Assembly (NCBI RefSeq): GCF_041890415.1
Contig: NZ_CP169056.1
Location: forward strand, 62,001 to 126,000
DNA from: Pseudoxanthomonas koreensis_A
GTDB taxonomy: Bacteria > Pseudomonadota > Gammaproteobacteria > Xanthomonadales > Xanthomonadaceae
Direction of reading: 5' to 3'
DNA: 64,000 nt
In this document: in pieces, positions 9,626 to 22,019 of the stretch
How positions within the stretch are numbered: the stretch's first letter is position 1
Layout: each line of letters begins with the position of its first letter
Made by a program: the position numbers and the translations under genes
The notes under the pieces: generated by a model
Database searches by the model: none
What the model saw: the letters and a program-made list of their open reading frames with translations, nothing else
What the model was told of the DNA's origin: nothing

Positions 9626-9815
9626 GGCGTCCAATCGACCCGGCTCGTCTACCCGGCTCGATCCGGCGCTCACTGATCGCGGATCGAGCCGCGCGGTGCC
9701 CGGCGCCGGCGCGTACTTGAATACCTGCGTGGTGACCGGTCACCGCAACGACAGGTCCGCGGGCATGCGATCGGGACGGCACGCTGCCGATCCGCCCGGC
9801 CGGGGTGGCGGCCGG

Positions 9816-9821
9816 TAGAAT
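9816..9821 (+). promoter_or_regulatory. Putative -10 of ubiJ, leaderless arrangement
   Basis: TAGAAT preceded by CCGG ends 7 nt before the ubiJ ATG, with no Shine-Dalgarno sequence. About 70 nt upstream is the perfect 14-bp palindrome GGTGACCGGTCACC (9731-9744). Confidence 0.55.
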
Positions 9822-9828
9822 GCCGGCC

Positions 9829-10461
9829 ATGTCCACGCCCCTGCATGCCCTCAAACCGCTGGCCGGCCGCGCCCTGGAAGCCGCGCTCAACCGCGCCGTG
9901 GCGCTGGACCCCGACACCCGCGACGCGCTGATGCCATTGCATGGCCGGCGGGTGTCGCTGGCCCTGGAAGCACCGCCGCTGGCGCTGGACATCAGCGTGC
10001 ACCAGGGCCACCTGCAGGTCGGGCCGCCGCTGCATGCGCCGGACCTGGCCGTGCGCGGCACTCTGGCCGGGCTGCTCGGGCAGTTGCCGTTCTTTGCCGA
10101 AGGCGCGCGTGCGCGCCCGGCCGGACGCCTGCACGTATCCGGCGATGCCGACCTGGCCCGGCGCCTGCAGCAACTGGCCAGCGCGTTCGATCCGGACTGG
10201 CAGCAACCGTTCGTGGCCGCGTTCGGCGAGGTGGTCGGCGTGCAGGTGGCCAATGCCGCCGCCGCAGCACTGCAAGGTGCACGCCGCACGGCCACGGGCC
10301 TGGCCCGCTCCGGTGCCGAGTACCTGACCGAGGAGGCACGCCAGGTCGCTGCCGCAGGCGAGCTGGCCGCCTTCCATGACGACGTCGATGCACTGCGCGA
10401 CGACGTCGAGCGCCTGGCCGTGCGCGTTGCCCGCCTGGATGCGGCGGGACGCACGCCATGA
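9829..10461 (+). CDS. ubiJ: UbiJ, ubiquinone biosynthesis accessory factor (SCP2 domain)
   Basis: A 210-residue protein with an N-terminal SCP2-like lipid-binding domain (about residues 15-115, with VALDPDTRDALMPLHGRRVSL) and a C-terminal helical, charged segment likely to form a coiled coil (about 150-205). UbiJ binds ubiquinone intermediates and organises the soluble Ubi complex. The assignment rests largely on gene order: its last four bases overlap the start of ubiB, as in many gammaproteobacteria. Sequence conservation in this family is low. Confidence 0.85.
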   Translation: MSTPLHALKPLAGRALEAALNRAVALDPDTRDALMPLHGRRVSLALEAPPLALDISVHQGHLQVGPPLHAPDLAVRGTLAGLLGQLPFFAEGARARPAGRLHVSGDADLARRLQQLASAFDPDWQQPFVAAFGEVVGVQVANAAAAALQGARRTATGLARSGAEYLTEEARQVAAAGELAAFHDDVDALRDDVERLAVRVARLDAAGRTP

Positions 10462-12119
10462 GGGCGGCACTGCGCGCCTGGCGGATCGGCCGGGTAATCC
10501 TGCGTCATCGCCTGGACGAATTGCTGGCCGGTACCGCGTTTGCACCCTGGCTGCGCCTGGCGCGGCCATTCGCGCCGCGCGCCCCGGCCGCGATTGCCAC
10601 ACAACCGCGTGGTGCGCGCGTGCGCCTGGCGTTGCAGGCGCTGGGGCCGATCTTCGTCAAGTTCGGCCAGATCCTGTCGACCCGCCGCGACCTGGTGCCG
10701 GCCGACATCGCCGAAGAACTGGCGCTGCTCCAGGACCAGGTCGCCCCGTTCGATGGCGAGGTTGCGCGCGCCATCGTCGAGCAGGCGCTGGGCCAGCCGG
10801 TGGCCACCGCATTTGCCGCGTTCGACATCACCCCGCTGGCCTCGGCCTCGGTGGCCCAGGTGCATGCCGCGCGCCTGCACGACGGGCGCGAGGTGGTGGT
10901 CAAGGTGCTGCGCCCGGGTATCGAGGCGCAGATCGATGCGGACATCACCCTGCTGCGCTCGCTGGCCGCGCTGGTCGATCGCACCCACCCGCATGCCGAC
11001 AGGATCCGGCCGCAGGCCGTGGTGGACGAGATCCAGTCCACCCTGGCCGCCGAGCTGGACCTGCAGCGCGAGGGCGCCAATGCCAGCGTGATGCGCCGGT
11101 TCTGGAAGGATTCGCCGGACCTGTACGTGCCCGAGGTGGTGTGGACCCACACCGCGCAGCGGGTGATGACCATGGAGCGGGTGCGCGGCATTCCGTCCGA
11201 CGACATCGCTGCGCTGGATGCGGCCGGCATCGATCGCAAGGTGCTGGCGGCCAAGGGCGTGCGGGTGTTCTACACCCAGGTGTTCCGCGACAACTTCTTC
11301 CACGCCGATGCCCACGCCGGCAACATCTGGGTGGACGATGACCCGGCGCGACGCCACGACCCGCGCTTCATCGTGCTGGACTTCGGCATCGTCGGCCAGC
11401 TCTCGGACCAGGACCAGTACTACCTGGCCGAGAACTTCATGGCCATCTTCCGCCAGGATTACCGCCGCATCGCCGAGCTGCACGTGGAAGCCGGCTGGAT
11501 GCCCGCCGACGTGCGCATCGAGGAACTGGAGGCGGCCACCCGCGCGGTATGCGAGCCGTACTTCACCCGCCCGCTCAGCGAGATTTCGCTGGCCCAGGTG
11601 CTGGCCAAGCTGTTCCGCACCGCGCAGCGCTACCAGCTGACGTTGCAGCCGCAGCTGATCCTGTTGCAGAAGACCCTGCTCAACATCGAGGGCGTCGGCC
11701 GCCAGCTGGACCCGCGGCTGGACATCTGGGCGGTGGCCAGCCCGGTGCTCGGGCGCATCCTGCGCGAGCGCTACAGCCCGCGCCGGCTGCTGCGCCAGCT
11801 GCGCGCGCGCGCGCCGGAACTGATGACCCGTGCGCCGGAGATGCCGCGCCTGCTGCATGCCTGGCTGGAACAGCAGGTCCAGGGCCGGCACAGCACCGCC
11901 ATCCGCTCGCCCGACCTGGCCGAGCTGGCGCATACGCTCAAGGTGATGCAGCGCCGCTCGGTGGCCGCCATCCTCGGCAGCGGCCTGCTGCTGGTGGCCG
12001 CGGTGCTGTATGCGCTGGAGGCCGGCGGGCCGCGTCTGCTGGGCGTGCCGGCGCCGGCCTGGGTGGCCGGCATCGGCGGGCTGTGGGCAATCGTGGCCGC
12101 GCTGCCGCGGCGCGGCTGA
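10458..12119 (+). CDS. ubiB: UbiB, atypical kinase/ATPase for ubiquinone biosynthesis
   Basis: A 553-residue ABC1/ADCK (UbiB) family protein, an atypical kinase-like ATPase needed for ubiquinone assembly. Visible hallmarks are the KxGQ motif in FVKFGQILSTRRD, the Ala-rich loop PLASASVAQVH replacing the usual Gly-rich loop, the lysine in VVVKVLRPG, the catalytic-loop region FHADAHAGN and the metal-binding DFG (VLDFGIVG). Two C-terminal hydrophobic segments (about 500-550) anchor it in the inner membrane. It overlaps ubiJ by four bases. The next gene is convergent. Confidence 0.95.
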   Translation: MRAALRAWRIGRVILRHRLDELLAGTAFAPWLRLARPFAPRAPAAIATQPRGARVRLALQALGPIFVKFGQILSTRRDLVPADIAEELALLQDQVAPFDGEVARAIVEQALGQPVATAFAAFDITPLASASVAQVHAARLHDGREVVVKVLRPGIEAQIDADITLLRSLAALVDRTHPHADRIRPQAVVDEIQSTLAAELDLQREGANASVMRRFWKDSPDLYVPEVVWTHTAQRVMTMERVRGIPSDDIAALDAAGIDRKVLAAKGVRVFYTQVFRDNFFHADAHAGNIWVDDDPARRHDPRFIVLDFGIVGQLSDQDQYYLAENFMAIFRQDYRRIAELHVEAGWMPADVRIEELEAATRAVCEPYFTRPLSEISLAQVLAKLFRTAQRYQLTLQPQLILLQKTLLNIEGVGRQLDPRLDIWAVASPVLGRILRERYSPRRLLRQLRARAPELMTRAPEMPRLLHAWLEQQVQGRHSTAIRSPDLAELAHTLKVMQRRSVAAILGSGLLLVAAVLYALEAGGPRLLGVPAPAWVAGIGGLWAIVAALPRRG

Positions 12120-12135
12120 GCGCAGGCCACCTCCG

Positions 12136-14907
<2,772 letters not shown>

Positions 14908-15001
14908 CCATGGTCTCCGGGGACGGCGTGATGCCGCACAGTTTCGCAGATGCGCGGTGGCACGGCTGACGAGGCCGGGACCGTGGTGCCGAGGAGGAAA
15001 G

Positions 15002-15706
15002 ATGCCGTCAGCATTGCCGGTGTTGTACGAGGACGGGTGCCTGGCGGTGGTCGACAAGCCGGCAGGGTTGATGGTGCACGACAGCGTGCTGGCCGCCCAC
15101 GAGACCGACTTTGCCGCTGATCGCCTGCGCGCGCAGTTCGGCCGCCCGATCTTCCTGGTCCACCGCCTCGATCGCGCCACCAGCGGCTGCCTGCTGCTGG
15201 CGTTCGACCGCGACACCGCCTCGGCGCTGGGCAGGGCGGTGATGGCGCAGCAACTGGACAAGCGCTACCTGGCGGTGTGTCGCGGCTGGCCGGAAGAGGC
15301 ATTCACCATCGATCATCCCCTCGACGGCGGGCCCGGCAAGCCGCAGAAGAAGCCCGCGACCACGCACTTCCGCCGGCTGGCGACAGGCGAGCTGGCCGAG
15401 CCGTCGTCGGGCTTCCAGACCTCGCGCTACGCGCTGCTGGAATGCACGCCGGTGAGCGGCCGCTTCCGCCAGATCCGTCGCCACCTCAAGCATGCCTCGC
15501 ACCACCTGATCGGCGACACCAGCCACGGCGATGGCCGCCACAACCGCACCTTCCGCATGCGTGGCGTGCACCGGATGCTGCTGCATGCATGGATGCTGGG
15601 CTTCCCGCATCCGCATGACGGCCGCCTGCTGCAGGTGGCGGCCGCGCCAGCGGACGGGTTTGCCGCGGCGATGGACCTGTTCGGCTGGACGTTGCCGCCG
15701 ACCTGA
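15002..15706 (+). CDS. truC: RluA-family pseudouridine synthase, TruC-like
   Basis: A 234-residue RluA-family pseudouridine synthase without an S4 domain. The catalytic aspartate is Asp57 in HRLDRATSG, and downstream segments PATTHFRRLATGE, RRHLKHASHHLIGD and RMLLHAW closely resemble E. coli TruC, which modifies U65 of tRNA. Length and the absence of an S4 domain also fit TruC rather than the large-subunit rRNA enzymes. A very strong AGGAGG lies 4 nt before the start at 15002. It is divergent from the M16 protease gene. RluA-family substrate assignments from sequence alone are tentative. Confidence 0.8.
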   Translation: MPSALPVLYEDGCLAVVDKPAGLMVHDSVLAAHETDFAADRLRAQFGRPIFLVHRLDRATSGCLLLAFDRDTASALGRAVMAQQLDKRYLAVCRGWPEEAFTIDHPLDGGPGKPQKKPATTHFRRLATGELAEPSSGFQTSRYALLECTPVSGRFRQIRRHLKHASHHLIGDTSHGDGRHNRTFRMRGVHRMLLHAWMLGFPHPHDGRLLQVAAAPADGFAAAMDLFGWTLPPT

Positions 15707-15717
15707 ACCGCGCCGGC

Positions 15718-17271
15718 CTACCAGCGCATCCGGCGCGCGGCCAGCACCCGGCCCAGGCGCGCATGCAGGGCCCTGGCTTCGGCGTGCGGCAGGAAGCGGA
15801 TGCGCAACGGTGGCGACAGCGGGCCAGCCCCGGCCGTGTCCAGCCACAGGCTGGCGGTGCCCAGCAGGCGGTCCAGTGGCGAGCGCTGCAGTTGCAGGGC
15901 CTGCACCTTGTCGAGCTCGGCCATGCGCCACCAGCGCGACCACCAGCCACCGCGCACCGCCAGCAGGCGTGCATCCACCACGTATCCCAGGCGTCCGGCC
16001 TGCTGCCACGCCGCATACGCCGACCACGGCAGCCACAGCGCGGCCAGCAGGCTCCACGGCCCCAGGTGCCACCACAGCACCGCCACCAGCAACACGGTCC
16101 ACGGCACCGAGCTGGCGAACAGCCGCCACCAGCAGCGGCGCGGCACGCCCTGCCATGCGGCCGGTGGCCATTGCACGCCCGGCAGCAGGTGGACGAACAG
16201 CGCCTCGCACGCGGCGGGCGTGGCGATCGGTGCCAGTTCGCGCAGCTTGCGCGGATCATTCTCGCCGCCGCCGGTAGCGGTATCGATGCGCAGCGCACGG
16301 CGTCCAAACCAGCGGTGCAGCAGGGTTTCCTGCTGGTACCAGGCCTGGATGCGCCGGGGCGCAACGCTGGTGCGCAGGCGCGCGAACAACCCGCGTTCGA
16401 CCACCAGCCGTCCCTGCGTCTGGATCAGGCGGAAGCCGTAGTACTGGCTCAGGGCCAAAGCCACCGACAACAGGCGGATGGCAGCCATGGCCACCGCCAC
16501 CAGCACCAGGGCCGCACTTGCCATCCCGAGCCACCCCAGGTGCAACTGCTCGGCATAGCCGGCCGCGCCGCGCACCTGCTGTTCCAGCCAGTTGCCCATC
16601 ATGCGCTCGGGACTGGCCTGCGCCACCAGGCCTGCGGCGGCGGCCACCACCAGCATCCCGCGGTTGGAGACCAGGCCCATCCGCACCACTTCGCCCAGTG
16701 GCATGGACAGCAGCGTGCGGCCCTCGGCCTGCCCGGCAGGCGCCGCCCCGTCCGGCCTTTCCGCAATGCCTGTCGTGGTCGCCGCGCCGCTGCCGTGGTG
16801 GCGGACCAGTTGCTCCAGCGCCAGCGCCTGCTGCAGGCCAAGCACGCGCATCTGGCCTTCGGGCTTGTTGCCGCCGGCCGACTCCAGCCGCACCTCGGCC
16901 ACGCCGAACAGCCGGTGCAGCAATGACTGGTGCACGCCGACGTTGTGGATGCGGGTGAACGGGATCTCGCGCAGGTTCCGCTGCAGCAACCCGCTGCGGA
17001 TGCTGATGCCTTCAGCGCCGATCCGGTAGCGATAGGTGAAGTACTGCAGCACCGAAACCACCACCAGCGCCAGTACGCCGGCCAGCGGCGCGTACTCGGC
17101 GTACTCGGCATATGGCCAGGCATCGTGGTCGCCGCGGCCGGCGAACATCAGCACCAGCAGTGGCACGATGAACTGGCGCAACTGCTGCAGCAGCACGAAC
17201 AGCCACGACCACGGATGCAGGCGCTGGTCGGGCGTGCCGGTCGCAGTGGCGTCGGTGTCGGTCTCGCTCAC
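15718..17271 (-). CDS. YdbT-like membrane protein with bacterial PH domains
   Basis: A 517-residue inner-membrane protein with several transmembrane segments (about residues 20-45, 65-85, 200-220, 250-270, 375-410) and repeated bacterial PH (DUF304/bPH2) domains; the sequences FTYRYRIGAEGISIRSGLLQRN and GYVVDARLLAVRGGWWSRWWRMAELDKVQ are typical. Proteins of this type (YdbT in Bacillus) occur as pairs with a smaller PH protein and are linked to envelope stress or lantibiotic resistance there. It starts with GTG, overlapping the stop of the smaller PH gene (GTGA), so the two are translationally coupled. Its role here is unknown. Confidence 0.85.
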   Translation of the reverse strand: MSETDTDATATGTPDQRLHPWSWLFVLLQQLRQFIVPLLVLMFAGRGDHDAWPYAEYAEYAPLAGVLALVVVSVLQYFTYRYRIGAEGISIRSGLLQRNLREIPFTRIHNVGVHQSLLHRLFGVAEVRLESAGGNKPEGQMRVLGLQQALALEQLVRHHGSGAATTTGIAERPDGAAPAGQAEGRTLLSMPLGEVVRMGLVSNRGMLVVAAAAGLVAQASPERMMGNWLEQQVRGAAGYAEQLHLGWLGMASAALVLVAVAMAAIRLLSVALALSQYYGFRLIQTQGRLVVERGLFARLRTSVAPRRIQAWYQQETLLHRWFGRRALRIDTATGGGENDPRKLRELAPIATPAACEALFVHLLPGVQWPPAAWQGVPRRCWWRLFASSVPWTVLLVAVLWWHLGPWSLLAALWLPWSAYAAWQQAGRLGYVVDARLLAVRGGWWSRWWRMAELDKVQALQLQRSPLDRLLGTASLWLDTAGAGPLSPPLRIRFLPHAEARALHARLGRVLAARRMRW

Positions 17272-17786
17272 AGGGCGTCGTCGGTTGCGACCTGGCGCGC
17301 CAGGTGCTCGCGCAGGCGCTCGGCGTCGGCGAAGCCCAGCAGTGGAAGTTTCACCGCGGCCATGCGGGTGCCGGCCGTGTGCACCACCAGCGTGGCCAGG
17401 CCCAGGCGCCGCTCCAGCGGCCCGCGTTCCAGGTCCAGGTGCTGCACGCGCGAAACCGGCACCAGGGTCTCAGACCACCACAGCCCGCCGCGGCGCGTGG
17501 CGAAGCCGTCGGCGTCGAGTTTCCAGCCGATCCTGCGGTGCCGGAACACGCCGAAGGCCGCGCCGGCCAGCAGCACCAGTGCGGCCACCACCAGGATCGT
17601 GCGCAGGCGCTCAAGGTCGAACACGACGCTGACGGCCACGCCCAGGCCCAGGCCGATGCTGACTCCCAGGGTCAGGCCGGTGGCGGCCGCGTACAGCAGC
17701 GCGCCGCGCCGGGGCAGCGGTTGCCATCCGCCCGTGTGATCGATGCGGGGCAGGTCGGGAGGGAATAGGTCCGGGGAATCGGTCAC
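17268..17786 (-). CDS. YdbS-like PH-domain membrane protein
   Basis: The 172-residue product has two hydrophobic helices (about residues 30-50 and 60-80) followed by one bacterial PH domain (GWKLDADGFATRRGGLWWSETLVPVSRVQHLDLERGPLERR is split here over residues 90-130; core WxxTxVPxxRVQ). It is the small partner of the large PH protein downstream, to which it is coupled by a four-base overlap. The start is uncertain: I chose the GTG at 17786 (VTDSPDLF); a GTG at 17846 in the same frame is possible and lies just after a GACAAT hexamer (17861-17866) that could be its promoter. Confidence 0.8.
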   Translation of the reverse strand: MTDSPDLFPPDLPRIDHTGGWQPLPRRGALLYAAATGLTLGVSIGLGLGVAVSVVFDLERLRTILVVAALVLLAGAAFGVFRHRRIGWKLDADGFATRRGGLWWSETLVPVSRVQHLDLERGPLERRLGLATLVVHTAGTRMAAVKLPLLGFADAERLREHLARQVATDDAL

Positions 17787-17858
17787 GGGCAGGTGCGGCC
17801 GGCAGCGGTGGTCCCCGATCCTAAGCGTTCGGCGCGGGTCGGGCACGCCCGCCGTTGA

Positions 17859-18767
17859 TCATTGTCGCGCGTAGGGCGTGGATTCCCCGCTGCCCGGCGG
17901 GCGCAGGGTGTAGCGCTTGTAGGTCCACTGGTACTGGGCCAGCTCGCGCCGGGCGATGCGTTCGACTTCGGCATTGAGGCAGGCCACCGCCACCTGCGGG
18001 TCCGGATCGGCGATCGCGGCCGGGGCCGGCTCCACGTGCAGGGCAAACTGCGGCCCATCGCCGATGCGCTCGCACCAGGCCAGCAGCACCGGCGCGCCGG
18101 TACGCTCGGCCAGGCGCGAGAGCAGGGTCATGCTCAGCGCCTGCACGCCGAAGAACGGCGCGAATTCCCCATCGCCGGCCTTGGGCTGCTGGTCCGGCAG
18201 GATCCCGACCGCGCCGCCTTGCTTGAGCACCTTCCACAACTGGCGCACGGCCGGCCCTTCGGCACGTACCTGGCGCACGTTGTCCAGGCCGCGGACCTGC
18301 TGCAGGAAGGCGTCGCCGGTGGCCGACTCGGGCGGCCGGTACACCACCGCGATCGGCCCGCGCGAGGCCAGCCACTGGTTGAGCAGTTCCCAGTTGCCGA
18401 AGTGCGGCGCGGCCACGATCACCCCGCGGCCGGCGGCCAGCGCGGCGTCGTACAGTGCTTCCCCGTGGCGTTCGCGCAGCAGCCGCTGGAGGTTGCCCGG
18501 TGCGGGCCGGGTCCACAGTTTCAGGGTTTCCAGCGCCTGGCGCGCGGTGGTGCGCAGGATCCGGCGGTGCAGGGCCGCGCGCTCAGGCGGGTCCATGCCG
18601 GGGAAGGCCAGCTCCAGGTTGCGCCGTGCAACCCGGCTCTCGCGCGCATCGCTCCAGCGCCACAGCGCGGCAACCGCATCGCCCAGCCGGTACAGCACCG
18701 GCCAGGGCAGGCGCCCGGCCAGCGATGCGACGGCGACCAGCAGGCGGGCGTTGCGATGCGCGGACAT
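17859..18767 (-). CDS. Lipid A lauroyl/myristoyl acyltransferase family protein
   Basis: A 302-residue member of the LpxL/HtrB (lysophospholipid acyltransferase-like) family, which adds secondary acyl chains to Kdo-lipid A at the inner membrane. An N-terminal hydrophobic stretch (about 8-25) anchors it; the catalytic HxxxxE motif is His122 and Glu127 in PHFGNWE, and GILPDQQPKAGDGEFAPFFG carries the conserved second motif. The ATG at 18767 is preceded by TAGACT ending 7 nt upstream and no Shine-Dalgarno, a leaderless arrangement. It is divergent from dtd. Whether it is LpxL, LpxM or a paralogue cannot be told from this sequence alone. Confidence 0.88.
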   Translation of the reverse strand: MSAHRNARLLVAVASLAGRLPWPVLYRLGDAVAALWRWSDARESRVARRNLELAFPGMDPPERAALHRRILRTTARQALETLKLWTRPAPGNLQRLLRERHGEALYDAALAAGRGVIVAAPHFGNWELLNQWLASRGPIAVVYRPPESATGDAFLQQVRGLDNVRQVRAEGPAVRQLWKVLKQGGAVGILPDQQPKAGDGEFAPFFGVQALSMTLLSRLAERTGAPVLLAWCERIGDGPQFALHVEPAPAAIADPDPQVAVACLNAEVERIARRELAQYQWTYKRYTLRPPGSGESTPYARQ

Positions 18768-18774
18768 GGCCGGC

Positions 18775-18780
18775 AGTCTA
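18775..18780 (-). promoter_or_regulatory. Putative -10 of the lipid A acyltransferase gene, leaderless
   Basis: On the minus strand TAGACT ends 7 nt before the ATG at 18767, with no Shine-Dalgarno sequence in between. Confidence 0.45.
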
Positions 18781-18825
18781 GCGGCCCGCGTCCCAGTCCG
18801 GTCCGCGGCCAATGCGGAGGACACC

Positions 18826-19266
18826 ATGCTCGCCCTGATCCAGCGCGTTACCCAGGCCAGCGTGCAGGTCGATGGACAGGTCATTGGCCAGATCGGGCCG
18901 GGGCTGCTGGCGCTGGTCGGCGTGCAGCCCGGCGACGGCCCCGCGCAGGTCGAGCGCATGACCCGCAAGCTGCTGGGTTACCGCGTGTTCGCCGACGATG
19001 CCGGCAAGATGAACCTGTCGCTGACCGACGTGCAGGGCGGCCTGCTGCTGGTGAGCCAGTTCACCCTGGCCGCCGATACCTCCGCCGGCATGCGCCCCGG
19101 CTTCAGTACCGCAGCCGTGCCGCACGAGGCCGAAGCGACCTTCAGCCAATTGCTGCATGCGTGCCGCCAGGCCCACGCCGGGGGGGTGGAAAGCGGCCGG
19201 TTCGGCGCCCATATGGTGGTTGGCCTGGTCAACGACGGCCCGGTCACCTTCCTCCTGCGGGTTTGA
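18826..19266 (+). CDS. dtd: D-aminoacyl-tRNA deacylase
   Basis: The 146-residue protein is a typical DTD, which removes D-amino acids (and glycine) mischarged on tRNA. The catalytic motifs SQFTLAAD (about residues 78-85) and the cross-subunit GPVTFLL near the C-terminus are both present; the latter carries the Gly-Pro dipeptide that rejects L-aminoacyl substrates. A GGAGG sequence 7-8 nt upstream sets the start at 18826. It lies 113 bp before rpoD on the same strand, but rpoD has its own promoter. Confidence 0.95.
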   Translation: MLALIQRVTQASVQVDGQVIGQIGPGLLALVGVQPGDGPAQVERMTRKLLGYRVFADDAGKMNLSLTDVQGGLLLVSQFTLAADTSAGMRPGFSTAAVPHEAEATFSQLLHACRQAHAGGVESGRFGAHMVVGLVNDGPVTFLLRV

Positions 19267-19334
19267 CCCAGCTGAACAGGAAGCGGTGCAAGTTGTTGAC
19301 TTGAAAGGTCAAACGGGCCGCCAGAGCGGCAGCC

Positions 19335-19343
19335 TGTTATAAT
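19335..19343 (+). promoter_or_regulatory. Extended -10 promoter of rpoD
   Basis: TGTTATAAT is a perfect extended -10 element (TGn plus TATAAT). At the right distance upstream there is no good -35, as expected for an extended -10 promoter. A TTGAC...GTCAA inverted repeat (19297-19312) lies further upstream; its TTGACT is 36 nt away and too far to serve as the -35. Confidence 0.75.
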
Positions 19344-19379
19344 GCTAGGTTCTCTTACCCACAGACGGTGGCGCGCCAG

Positions 19380-21248
<1,869 letters not shown>

Positions 21249-21274
21249 GCCGGCCGCTGCACGCCTGGTCGAGT

Positions 21275-21310
21275 CGAAGGCCCCGCCCGGTGCGGGGCCT
21301 TCGCTTTTTT
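21275..21310 (+). terminator. Strong Rho-independent terminator of rpoD
   Basis: A perfect 12-bp stem (21275-21286 with 21292-21303), a 5-nt loop and a run of six T (21305-21310) form a textbook terminator 26 nt after the rpoD stop. Confidence 0.95.
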
Positions 21311-21368
21311 GCCCGCACGGCACGCTGGCCGCTGCCCGCGCCGCTCCACTACACTCGCGTTCCAGCGC

Positions 21369-21444
21369 GGGCCCATAGCTCAATGGTTAGAGCACGGGAC
21401 TCATAATCCCTTGGTTCCAGGTTCGAGTCCTGGTGGGCCCACCA
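21369..21444 (+). tRNA. tRNA-Ile2 with CAU anticodon (lysidine-dependent)
   Basis: A 76-nt cloverleaf including an encoded CCA end. The acceptor pairs GGGCCCA with TGGGCCC, the D stem GCTC with GAGC, and the T arm is CCAGG-TTCGAGT-CCTGG. The anticodon loop CTCATAA carries CAT. The sequence is closely like E. coli ileX (same TTAGAGC D-arm end, CTCATAATC anticodon arm and TTGGT variable region), and as in E. coli it lies just downstream of rpoD. So it is the minor isoleucine tRNA whose wobble C must be modified to lysidine by TilS to read AUA, not a methionine tRNA. Position 27-43 is a C-T mismatch. Confidence 0.93.
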
Positions 21445-21479
21445 TCTGGGAGCAGCCCGGGGCGCCGCCGCAGCCGGCG

Positions 21480-21497
21480 GGCCGCACCGGTGCGGCC
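21480..21497. terminator. Palindromic hairpin between tRNA-Ile2 and convergent lipoprotein gene
   Basis: GGCCGCACCGGTGCGGCC is a perfect 18-bp palindrome ending 3 nt before the stop codon of the convergent minus-strand gene. It has only a short T tract (TGTTA), so it is probably a weak bidirectional terminator. Confidence 0.5.
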
Positions 21498-21499
21498 TG

Positions 21500-21976
21500 T
21501 TACCGGATCAGTTCGGCGATGTCGGTGTCGCGGAAGTGCACGGGCATGTCCTGCTGTGCACACAGTCGGGCCGCGTGTTCCCAGCCCTCGCTGTCGCGCA
21601 GGGAGAACGACGTGCGGTCGGTGATGACCCATTCGGCCGGGGTCGGTTCCGGCGCGCCGTGGTGGTCGCCGCAGGCCTGCTGCACGCGGAAGGTGGTCGG
21701 GCCGGTCTGCTCGATCCCGGCGAACCTGCAGAACGAGCCTCCCCAGAACAGCCCTTCCCGCCGCAGCAGGGCGGTGGTGGCACCGGACGCGGTGGCGCAG
21801 GTGTCGTCGGTGCGCACGTAGTAGCCGCGTTCCAGCGGCAACGTGTCGATCTGGCCCGGCGTAGCCGCGGTGTCGGCGGCGGTGTCAGCCGCTCCCGCGC
21901 CGGAGCAGCCGGCCAGGGCAATGGCAGCCGCGGCGATGCCGACGCGGGCCGAGCTGTGAAAAGCGAATGCGATCAT
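21500..21976 (-). CDS. Hypothetical lipoprotein
   Basis: A 158-residue protein with a signal peptide ending in a lipobox (AIALAGC, lipidated Cys at about residue 24), an Ala/Thr-rich linker, and a globular part with four further Cys residues (DDTCATA, GSFCRFAG, QQACGDHH, ARLCAQQD) that may form two disulfides in the periplasm. I recognise no family. I chose the ATG at 21976 because GGGGA lies about 10 nt upstream and the signal peptide begins there. It is followed closely by nothing on its own strand; the tRNA gene is convergent. Confidence 0.65.
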   Translation of the reverse strand: MIAFAFHSSARVGIAAAAIALAGCSGAGAADTAADTAATPGQIDTLPLERGYYVRTDDTCATASGATTALLRREGLFWGGSFCRFAGIEQTGPTTFRVQQACGDHHGAPEPTPAEWVITDRTSFSLRDSEGWEHAARLCAQQDMPVHFRDTDIAELIR

Positions 21977-22019
21977 GTGCTGGTCCCCGATCCGGCAGCC
22001 GGTCTGCTGCCTCCGTCGT

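Noticed and set aside
19296..19343. TTGACT as -35 for rpoD
   Set aside because: It is 36 bp from the TATAAT, twice the allowed spacing. The extended -10 TGT-TATAAT explains the promoter without it.
21369..21444. tRNA-Met by anticodon
   Set aside because: Arm sequences and location match tRNA-Ile2 (ileX type) instead.
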